Assembly: GCF_043290135.1 (NCBI RefSeq)
Contig: NC_134705.1
Coordinates: 56,645,271 to 56,709,270 of the forward strand
Length of the DNA stretch: 64,000 nucleotides
Reading direction: 5' to 3'
Origin: Rhipicephalus microplus
Lineage: Eukaryota; Arthropoda; Arachnida; Ixodida; Ixodidae
Part shown: piece by piece, positions 24,901 through 36,900 of the stretch
How positions within the stretch are numbered: position 1 is the stretch's first letter
How the letters are laid out: each line of letters begins with the position of its first letter
Program-made: the position numbers and the translations under genes
The notes under the pieces: model-generated
What the model saw: only the letters and a program-made list of their open reading frames with translations
The model's database searches: none
What the model was told of the DNA's origin: nothing

Positions 24901-27900
24901 CGTAATATTTGCGGGAATATATAAACGTAGAAACTGGTAGCTTTCGCCTGATAGTCAAGATTTTGCATTTATTAGTGTTCAAGCTCGTAAGCCATTGATC
25001 GCATTTATTTGTTAAACAGTCGAGGTCACGTTGAATCGCACTAACGTCACCGACTGTACCAGTTTTTATATACAGCACGCAGTCGTCTGTGAACAATCTG
25101 ATTTTGGATGGTATCTGGAATGGCAGGTCGTAAACGAATATGAGAAATATTAGAGGGCCTAACAAGTTCCCTTTGGGACACCAGAGGAAACGTCAGCAAT
25201 GGAAGATGAAGTGCCTTCGATGACCGCGAACTGTTGGCGAAATGACAAGAAGCTTCAAAGGCAGGAGGCAGTTAAGGAATTGATAGTAGGTGGTAAAAGC
25301 TTTTTCTATGAGGCGAATGTGGGCCACACAATCCTATGCTTTTGAAAAATCTATGAATCTATGAATTCGGTGTGGGAGTTGTCATTAGCGTGTCAGAATA
25401 AGTCATTAGTGAATTTTAAAAGTAGCGTTTCGCATGAAGAACCTTTTATGAACCTTTAATGGTTATGAAAAAAGAATTATTATATTCGAAACGACTGGTT
25501 ACGTTTGAGAAAATTATGTGTTCACGTAATTTACCGGGGACACTTGGTAGTGATATTAGTCGATAGTTACTAGCCGTGTTTTTATATCCTGGTTTGTGAA
25601 CGGGAATGACCTTGCGAAGTTTCCAATCATATTGAATTTTACTTGTGCTTAGAGACTGCTGAAAATTTTGAGCGAAAAATATGCTTGACGGGATAACTGT
25701 TATTTTAGGAATTTTCGAGGTAATGCAGTCTGTGCCAGATGAGGGGGATAATTTTCGTGTGTTAATTATTTACACTATTCTCTCAGATGTAACAGTTATA
25801 GAGATCATGTACTCGTAGCTAACTTCTGGGTAATAAGGCATATTGAAACAGTTTTTTTTTCTGTAAATGCAGATGTAAAGTAGGCGTTTAAAGCAGCTGC
25901 AAAATAATTTTTGAAATGGCACTATCATCGTCAGAATGTGCCAAGTTAAATGACTTTTTTAAAGGTGAGATTGTTTTCCGATATTTAACAGGAATATTGA
26001 TGAATAATGATTGAGTTTATTGTAATAAAAATGTGAATTTAGCCATGCATACAGCATCAAAATACTTTTTCAGTAGCTTTATGTTTTCCTTTGACACTAC
26101 AAAGCCCGAGATCCTTGCTATAAATATTGACGTCGCTTTTTATTTCTTAGTGCACGTAGTGACTTTGTAAAGCATGGTTTTGATATGTAACACGGCTATA
26201 AATGCAAGGTATGTGATCATGAATGAGGCGGTGTATTTTGTCTTTAAATAGTGACCAGTTTTCATGAAACGATCGCTGCGAAAAGGAAGGCAGGCATTCG
26301 TCAAAAAATGTTGGATGCCTTTGCTGATGGCTTCATTGTCGGCTTTTTTGTAATTTATTATTACTTTATGCGTGCAATGACGTGAAAAGTGTGCGTTTTG
26401 AATATCTGTAGGAGGGCATGTAGGAGGGCATCATCACTAAAGCCATTATAACAAGTGAGAGGTCCAACTCTTACTAGGTGGGACCACAAGGTCCACAAGG
26501 TTCTTACCGTGGGTAGATTGATTGACAAGCTCGACAAAGGAGAAATCATGTGTGAGTTGTAGGAATTCATTAGAAGAGCCTGTTTGGGAAGTCAAGTAAG
26601 GCCAGTATAGGTGGGGAAAATTGAAATCCCTGAACAAAAATATATCCGATTTCGGATATTTCAACTTAACAGCACTACTATTGCCATGTAGTCTTTGAGT
26701 AAAATACGCGGGAAGATTGGTGGTGGGGGTGCAATAACGGATGACGAAAATGGTGTGGTATGAGCGCTACGTGGTTGCAATTCCCAAAATCTCATGTAGG
26801 CTATTACTGTCGTCTTGTGAAGAACTAGCCTACTTACACATGGTAATCAAAACGCCACACCATTTTTACTGGTCCTCTCTTTCGTATGTGTATTGAAACG
26901 GCTACAGCTCGATATAACATGTAACCACGTTTGAGCAAGCAAAAGAACGTCGCTGGAGCTATGATCGAGGTACGAGCAAAGGTGTTTGCGTTTCGGCAAG
27001 GAACTGCGAATATTCGTAAAAGATACTGATAATTGAGCGTTTGAAGCGCTTTTATCAGCTGGCTTAATGTTGGTATCAGGTACTAGTGGTCTTGATCTGG
27101 CTGTTAGCTATCTAAAAGATTCTTTTACTCTGTCAGCAGTATGATAGTAAGAGTAAACAACGTTGTCTTTGCGAAGTGTATCAATGGTAATCTTGTAAGT
27201 TACACATAATAAAAGTTTTGGGAGAGCAAACTAACAGGACACAGGAAAGGAGACAAGCAAGTTTATAGTTTGCACTCCGAATGCTTTAATTATGTGTATA
27301 TCAACTAGCCCGCCTATCAACCTTTCTACAAGCTTGTAGGGTACATTTTTCAACTTTGCTTATTGCAAGAGCTTTCGTCTGGCTAATCATGTGGGTGCAG
27401 AAAAATCTTCCTATACCGCAAACTGCGTGTCTTTACATTATTACCTCGTTCTATAATATACTGCTTGTCTTTGCAGCACGCAAATTTTGGCACAATCGGC
27501 CATTTTTTTATGAGCGCGATACTGACCAAGTATATGGGCAGTCTTGAATTGGGCTGGTAGCGGAGATATGCCGAGCTGCAGGAAACATATATCTATGGCA
27601 TTTTTTTTTCTGCTGATGACCAAGTTTTGTGTTGATCGTCCAAGACACCAAAAAATGCCACGTTACATCGTCTCAGTCAATTTTCAGTAGTGTCGCACGT
27701 AAGTTCAATTCGCCTCATTTGCTGGTTCAAATTATTCAAAAACCAGCAGCTGGATCGCATGTTGTCTGAACCTGTTTCTCTCTTTTTTTTTAATTTCAAC
27801 TACCTCGACTTCAACAACGCAATTTCTCAAGGGTAACTTTTTTAACTCAACGTCGACCATTTCCTGCCGGCTCTTGAAGGCGCGTGAGTCATTGCGTGTA

Positions 27901-30900
27901 TCATCTTTGCCTGCTTCTATCTTTGAATTGTAGCAAGAATTTTTGTTAGTATGTCATTGTTTGACAGGACCTAGATTTAGTTCAACATTCTCGGAAATAA
28001 TTAGGAGTGGGTTTAAAAACACAGGAATACTCTATGCTTGAGCGTCAGAAACATGGTAAATACATCAACTACAACTTAGGGGCAGGAGACTGCAATGAAA
28101 CAACGATGGCAGGTTTACACAAGTGTGTACGCTGAATTAGCTAACCTGAAAAAATCCGGAGGTTGAGTGCACCAATCTGCGAGCGGTGTCGTTCCCCGAA
28201 AGGCGGATCTCAGCGGCTGTTCATACCCTGAGCTGCCATCGCTGATTGTGGCAGAAGGAAGCGAAAGTTGCCAGGCGAGATCGTTCAAGGTATCTGTAAA
28301 CTGGTAGCGTTACTTCCATAGAAGCCAGTGGGTCCAGTAATCGGCGGCTCGTTGCCACCGTCGCCATCTATGTGAGGAGGAGACAACCAACAACAAAACA
28401 ATAGTCAATTATGACGTCACAATTGGATGCGCACTTGATATACATGGCGCGAGATGAAAAATTTTCCTAAATGCTGTTCTGCTATGTGGCTTTATTACTA
28501 CGCGATTTTATAGCGCCTCAATTGTTTCTCGCTAAGTACATGCGAGAAAAAAATCACAAATATTGACGAAGCAAAGCTGTTTTATTGGTCGAATGATGTG
28601 CTGGAATTATTCACATGAAACTTCGCAGAGGCAATTGCGAGACAACTGTTCACAGGCAAAATACCATAATAGTTCGAAAAATCACGTTGCCATGTCATTG
28701 AAAATCACTGCAGCGAGATAGCACTTTTGAAAATACAGCTGTGGCAGCCAAAGAGTACAACGTCTAGTTGCTTAGCCTGTCGCGTTTACAGTCACCAAAA
28801 GCGAGGGCACACTGGCCGTGTGACAGCGAAAGCAGTCGGAAGTCACAGGAGCGGCTATCTACACATTCTGTGAGCTAGTTGCGCTATGAAATGCACAGAA
28901 AAAATAAGTATACAACCGTAGGTTTGCACGAAACCGCCACTGAAAAGTGAGCGATGCCTCGTTTACCTGATAACGCGCCGAACCAAACAACATGCCTATA
29001 CAAGTTGTGATAGTATATTGGCCCCAATCCGTTGACCCAAGTTGACAGATTGCTTGCATGTGCCCGCTGTTTGTGAAACCAAACGAAAAGAACAAAAAGA
29101 AACGGGCGCTCAAAGCATACCAAGAACCAAAGATGTAATAAGGTAATCTACAATTTTATTTTAACAAATAAAATTGAAACTGTTAAAAAATAATGTTTAA
29201 TTATTTTTTGTTTTCGCTATTTGTTCCTCCTCACCTATTCACGCTTCAATCGTCCCGCGGTTGTTGATGTCTGTCGCAATGGGTTTGAGATCACTTTTCG
29301 TTTCGACTTTCGCGACCTATTTGGATCGAGCTTGGATTGTTGACAAAGGCTAGGGTAGGAACTTGCTTCTAATATTCGGGTTGCTCTTCTACCGCCGCTG
29401 TACATGCTTGGAGAAAGTCCGCAACAGGCATGGTTGCAGACAGGAGCAGAAGGGCAACCTGCAATAATACGGATGTTTAGTGCTACAATCTGTGAGCGCT
29501 ATCGTGCCCCCTGCGAGCGGTATCGTGCTAATGAACCAATCATGCCTTTTCTCATTTGTACTTCTCTGAGCCTATGTATAAAGTACATATGGCATGTTCT
29601 GACAGTGCCATCGAAAATATTACACAACGCAAGTGAAAGCCTATCATTGCAGCAATATGTTTGTTCATAATATTCTGGTTCTTACGTTCCTACATCACGA
29701 CATGGTTATCACAGACACCGTAGTGGAAAGCTCCCTAAATTTTTGCCATATGGATGTTTTAACCTGTAGTGAGGTTGAATAGTGACTGCAGTGGCCAGGA
29801 TTGATCCCGAGACCATCAGGTCAGCAGCCATAATGCCTAACATTTACGCGTAAAGCAGCGCACGAATAAAAACCCAAAGGGAACGATACGAGAGGACGGT
29901 AGTTGCACTCGCAGTTAGCTTATTTTCGACAACAAAAACATGATTTAGGGGCATACCTGCTTGCGTATCTCGTATGACAATGACTCTCAAATTACATCCC
30001 TTTTCGGTAATTTTCCAAAAAAAGTGTGCTTTTTGCCTATGTCATCTACGAAGTTATACATTGGCCAAACTTGCTGCTACTTTGACACGCGACTTTAGGA
30101 ATGCTATCTTATCGAAATATTTTTCATCCTCAGATGAGGCAGCAATACTTGGAATGTAGTTGCAGGGCACTCTGTCCTGAAACGGAAACACTTTCCAGCC
30201 ACAAACATCAGCTGAGCACTTATTTATTAGTGGCCTTCCACATCACCAAAAAGCGGGTGATTGAGCTCTTACTCTTCAAAGAGATTGCAAAATGTCGTCT
30301 TTGGAAGATCACCGCAAACGATAAAAACTCGAAAGTCATTTTACACGTTGAATGCTACCATGTGTGTATGTTAAACAATTATTGATTTTTCGTCTTTTTT
30401 TTTTGAATATGTACTAGTTGCGTGTGAAGAAATTTTCCTGTAATTTTGTTTTTTTTCTTCTGATTTTTATTCTCACTGCTTGACCCGTAAACATAACATG
30501 CTTCATACTGTCCCCATGATTTCGGCGCATATTAGCCAAATCATTTTATATTGCTGGTTCTCGGATATTTTGGGATATACTGTTGATGGCTTTTATCTTT
30601 CCACAACAAGTGTTTGTCAATATGTGATCTATATTTAAGGTAAAAATACTTTGGCGCCATTTCCATGAATATTCATTAGTTTCACTTAGATTGTTTTTCT
30701 ACGCATGACTTGCTTATTTATGTTTACGGAATATTATTGGTATGGGACTATTGCAGCAATCAGGCAGGTTGTTAACTTGATGAAGACCAAAGCACTCGCT
30801 GCGCTGGGAACGAAGCTGTGGGATGTGCCATTGCCACCATGCAAGCACCACTCCATGTGGAGCTACGAGTACAATCAATGTATGGCAAAACATCTCTCAT

Positions 30901-33900
30901 TCACATCGTGGCATCCGTGCTGCACGAATCCCATGGGAAGGGGCCCCAACGCCATCGTGGATCCGAGACTGAGGTGAGATATTTGGACGTAATAATATTG
31001 GGGTAGCAAATGTGTTCGAACGCAAGTGGGAAATTTATTTGAAAGTCATAGTAAGAAAGTTGCACCGACAGCAAAGATAGCGGGAAACCACAAGACGACC
31101 GTTATCGTATACTTCGTCTTCACCATTTTCCTATAGCATTGCCTTGTTCTTTATGACTTGTAACACAGAACTTCTGCCACCGTGCCTAAAAAGATTGTAT
31201 CTTGTATAGTGAAGTACGTTTTTAGATAGGAGTCTGGCGCGATATAAATTGATGGGGTGGTTGATGATGACGTACTGTCCAAATGAAATGGTCTTTATGC
31301 AACATTTAGGCACGTGTTTGCAACGCTTTGCAAAGACGACATGGGGGTGGCGCCTACTCGTTGCTTTGCGTTCTACACCTCATCGCGCCCGAGACAGGCA
31401 CGCACGTCATCCTTTGTTTTCGAAGATAACTTGAGAAAGCGCTCATGTATGCGTGCCTCGATGCAATCGTTCGCCTACACTGCATAGATCAAGGCACTCT
31501 AAAGCAGCGGCCACAGCATACGATTCACTGAATCACTGAACATCAAATAAACGTTTTGTTTAATCTCCCCACACGCAAGACTATCGTCTTTCGACGACAG
31601 TTGCAGCGAAACATGCAAATACGAGGCCGTTTTGTGTGAGTGTGTGTGTGTGTTGATAGTGCTGCCAGTAGAAGCTTTCGCCTGCTGTGCAGGTCCAAGC
31701 TGTGCGCTCCTCGTTGCCGTAACAGCTCTGCAACCGTACGCACCCCTCCCCTTCCTTCTTCGCTCACGTGACAAGCACGTGCGCAGACGAACTCGGCCGG
31801 AAAGCGATGCTCGCTGCCTAGAAAAAGAAGGCTGGCACATGATTTCCCGTATATACCAAAAACATTTACGCAAAACTGTTACGGGTTATCATCAGTTGCT
31901 ATCAATCGATCATGCATTTATTCTTCATAACAACGCTGTACGTTGCTTCCTTGCTCGTTTTGTCTTTCTGTTCTTGCACACACATAATCATATAAGTGAA
32001 TGACGGTAGTGGGGGGTGGCAGAGACGGCAAAAGCCAGCTGGGACTGCCCATACAATTGCTATCGCAATAAAAACTTCAGTGCTAAGGACCATGACGCAG
32101 GCTTGACGTTTCTTCTTACTCACGTGTCGTCACTGCCGCTTGGCTCTCAGTGCAATCTTCGAAACGAGAAAGAAAAAAAAACGCTTACGGCGTGCTCCAA
32201 AATTTTTAAGAATTCCACTCTTACACGACGCCTCCAAAAATTTCGGCACCAGTTGATTCGCGATGTTGAAAGAATAGTGATAAGGTAGTGATTTAAGCCA
32301 GTAATAGGGATAACGTAGCAATGATAACGTAGGTAGCGATTACCACTGGTGCCTCGCCGCGGTGGTCTAGTGGCTAAGGTACCCGGCTGCTGACCCGCAA
32401 GTCACGGATTTTGAATTCCGGCTTCGGCGGCTGGGTTTCCGATAGAGGCGGAAATGTTGTAGGTCCGTGTGATCAGATTTGGGTGCACGTTAAAGAACCC
32501 CAGGTGGTAAAAATTTCCCGAGGCCTCTACTGCGGCGTCTCTCATAATCATATGGTTGTTTTAGGACGTTAAACACCACATATCCATCCATTTATTGCCA
32601 TTGGTATACTAGCAGTTCTTTTTAAAAAAGTTTCGAATGTCATTTGCTTCGCAGCAATGCAACTTTTTCCCTCTGCTTAAAACAATAGCGGAATAGAAAA
32701 CTTTATGCTTTTGTAGCATAAATACACAAGAAAATCAGTACGGATTTTCAGACAGAAAAACGTTTTAGTTCCCCACAAAATTGTGCAAGTCCTGATTGGA
32801 ACCCCAGACCACGACGAGTTTTTCAACTACTGAGAAACTTTTCGTTCGGAGAATTCCGTACGGACTTCCTTGTGGCTTGGTGTTAGAACGATTGGTTGTC
32901 TTCTTTCGTTTTCTTAACCCTTCTGCCACCTTGCCTGTTTCCACAGAACTCATTCGCTTTTTATACTTTCGTCGCATAAAATATCCCTGTGAAAGTATTT
33001 TGCTGTATTTATTTATATTTCCAGCAAAAGACACCTATAATAGTTAATTGAAAAACGACACGACACTTGTTTTCACACACATGCAGCTCTTTTTGACTAC
33101 AATTGCTGCTCTTCGCTCAAGTTAGCTACTTTCGACTAGTTTAGACTTTTGAAATATTGTTTGTCACTTTGTCTTGGCAACCCTGGTGGTGTGTTGGTTC
33201 ATCGCAGCGTCGTTGGTGGCGGCGTCGGTTGTTGTTCCGGGGAACAGCAACCGCAACTCTATCAGTTGCTGCTTTCTGTTCTCAGGACTCTTGCTAAGTG
33301 GTCACACCAATTTAAGCCTGTGTGCCATCAACATCTAAAATATAAGCAGCGTCCTGATGTTGGAAAGCCTGATGCTTCACGAGGTCTCCATTGAGCTGCT
33401 GCGAGCGACTGGGCAATTTCATGTGGTCGATCACCGCGCTGTGGACATAGTGTGTTTAGTGCACAACCACGTAGTGCCATTGGGTTGTACTGGCAGCGGC
33501 AGTATAGACGTGGTCTGTTTCTCTTTAACGGTTGTCTAAAGTACAGCTGAGCAACGCCAAACAGATGTACCCCTAACAAGCTCCCTTGCATACTACCTTA
33601 AGGCATGGAGTCTGCCGAAAGTAGACCCTGCAGCTATGAATGATGTAAAATCAAACGACTTTGTTCAAAGAAATATCCTGCTCTAAAAACAAACACCCGC
33701 CCGGCCGTGGTGCTCTAGTGGCAAAGGTACCCAGCCTTTGACCCTCAGGTGGCTGGATCGAAAAGTGGCTGTTGGGGCTGTAGGTTGGATGGAGTCGATA
33801 GGGCTGTAGGCCCGTGTGCTCAGATTTGTGTGCACGGTAAAGAACCCCAGATAGTGAAAATTTCCAGGGCATCCACTATGGCGTCTCCCATACTCATATT

Positions 33901-36900
33901 ATGGTTTTGTGACGTAAAACCCACATCAATCAATCGAAAACAATTACGTTGTGAAGAGGGGGTGGTATAGCAGCGCGTTTAAACGCTTTCGTTTATTTCT
34001 TGGAGAAAAGAACCCAGTTCCTAGAGCCACGCGCCATCCCTCATTTTCATCTTGTTCTAGCAAGCCCAAATTTACTGCTCTTAACATATGAATGAAAAAA
34101 TAAGTGGAAATTTCTAAGATTATTTTGTTTTACCACATATTAAGGGAAACGAACAGCTAAAGAAACAATGAGCGTATGAGACTTTCAATGTACTGTATTA
34201 GCTGCGCTGCATTAATTGTAGTTGAGAGACAAAAGGGGTAGAGGAAGGAGAGGCAGGAAGGTTAACCAGGCGATTGTTCGATATGCTATCCTACACCAGG
34301 GAAAGTAAATTAAGAGATGAAAATACAAAGGGAAAACAGGACATATCAAATAAAACACGTGAGCCTAAACTTGAGTGTGTAGGGTCTGAAAATGGCGAGC
34401 GAGCGCCACGATCTTTGAACACAGACAGATTAGATACGGCCGGGACAAGCCAAACCAACGACACATTTATTTAACTACTTTTAGAACGACAATATCATAA
34501 GCCGAACATCAATTGTGATGCACACGCTAAACAACCTTACAGAAAATCGCACAACACGCATATACATAACAAACACAATAACACACCCAATGCGACTTAT
34601 GACGATGGCCCACCGCAGAAAACACATGGTGTTGTCTACAGCAGACCCGCGCTAGAGACAACCGTTCGCGCCAACCACCACCAGCTGAAGAGGACCGCTC
34701 AACTCTCTCTGCCACGACCAAGGATCGCCGGTCGCTAGGGGTCACCACCGGCACTACCTGTCTAAACACAATGATGACGATAGCGGTGATCTACGCTCGC
34801 GAACACAACGCCACCAACCGCTGAATAGTTGTGATCCCGTATTACGGCTCCTGCGCGGGACACGCATGCAACGTGGAGGAAACAACTATACAAAGGGTGT
34901 CAGCTCCCCACGTTTCTTCACTTTATTTTTTTTATTTCAAGGTACCTTACAGGCCCCAGGGGACGGGGCATTGAGTAAGGGGGGCGATACAATACATACA
35001 TGTACATGTTCATATGCAGTAGGCAAAAACACATGAGAAAAGATACAATTGCAATACAATAAACAGAACGCATTATAGATAAGTATATACATGTAAAGAT
35101 GACGCAAGCATGCAAATAGTAAGCGAAAGTGTGCGTTTATCAAGCACAAGTAGAGAGCAGTACCGTGTCACAGCTGCAATAATCTTAAAACGAGTTCAAG
35201 TTTTACAAAATAAAATATAATACCTTGCGCTATGGAGATAAAAAACTATACATTTTATAGCGGCAATACAGTGAGGTGAATTTACTGCGCGAGGACAAAA
35301 AAAGGCGATATGCGGGATAACTGCCCGTCAGAAATAGCTCATCTGCCGTAGCATACGAGAGATTTGCTTTGATGATGGCGTAGCATGAAAACGTTCCCAA
35401 AATTTGTCCTTGCGCTGCGGAAAGGCATTTACTCGGTGAAGTTTGTTAAGCGGATCGATAACATATGACGGAATGTTTTATGATTTGTCTACGCAGCAAT
35501 GTAATCAGCCAAACTATTCCAGAGAATAATGGCACGCGGGAGTGCCGACTTGTTGAGCGCGTTTGTAGAGCCGTATATATGGGAATAGCTGAGATTTAGA
35601 CCATATCTCCCAAATAACCTGAAAAAATAGCTACACGATCTCTAAGAAAAGATGACAACACACGTCCCTACATAATCTCCAGGCACCACAACACCACCGT
35701 CGGTCGACACTGCTGCACTGCCTGACTCTATGACTCCACCTCAGTACCAGTCCCGCAACAGAAACGTTGCCGTCGGTGCGACGAACCGTCACTAGCGCCG
35801 ACACGTCTTCCAGTTGCGACCAGCAATCACGAGGGCACCGGCATGCAGGCAGTTGCGCAGGTCCCAGGCATGTCCATCGCCCGACCTCATGAACATATTA
35901 TTGGCCAGCGGCGCTGACGCTGTGCAGAAGACAGCCAGCCGTGGGTTACATCACACCCGCTGTGTACATTCCAAACACTCGACATAACAATGCAGGAGGG
36001 CAAAGAAAAGGAGCTTCAATCTCTACGCCCACATGGCACGATGGTCAGTACGGCTAGCTAATACATCGGTGGCGGCCGACACGCCCATAAAGTTAAGACA
36101 AAAATCGCTTTTCCTTAGTCGTGCATCGCAATATAAATAAAGTGAGGAAGTGAGAGTGCAACACCTCAATAACACGATACACCTAGTTGTGCCACGTGCG
36201 ACAGGTGGCTGCGCACAGCCTTAGGCCTAATAAGTTGCTTGAAAACAAGCGGCATCCACCCAATCTAGGCGCAGAAGAAGCAGCCGCAAAGAGACATCCA
36301 CTCTGTAAGGTGGGCCTATCACTCGCCGCACACAGGAGCTTATAGAGCAATCGGCGTCCACCGTCCTGGACGGTGCCATGACGCCCCGGCGTCGAACCAC
36401 AAGACAAGACAGACGATCCTCGGCTCCTTGAGCCTAATGAGATAGAAAAAAGCTATTTACAGAAACTCTTACCACGTATGATGCTTCCGTACTCACTCGA
36501 TTCTGGCTTGGCCAACTATCCACGTGCTCTTCACTTTCCTCATCCAGGGATGCTACCAGATGGCTCTCGTGCTAATTAAACAACGTTCTTGAAAACCAAC
36601 GACAACAAGAACAAAAACTACATGCGAGCAGGAGAAAAAAATCAGCGTGCCGACAAGTTCAAAGACGCCCCAGCAACCGGTCTCCTCGCTCTCAACAAAG
36701 CAAGCTGCCGACGCTAGCAATGAATGTACCCTTACGCTTACCACTGCTCTAACAAAAGCATGTACCGAACCGCAAAAACTCTTGACCGTTGCTCCAAAAG
36801 CCCCACGTTGGCCGCCAGTGTGTGTGTGTGTGTGTGTGTGAGGGTGCTCAATATGGCGAGCACCATGCTTTTAAGTGAGAGGATACAGTAGACGCAGTTG

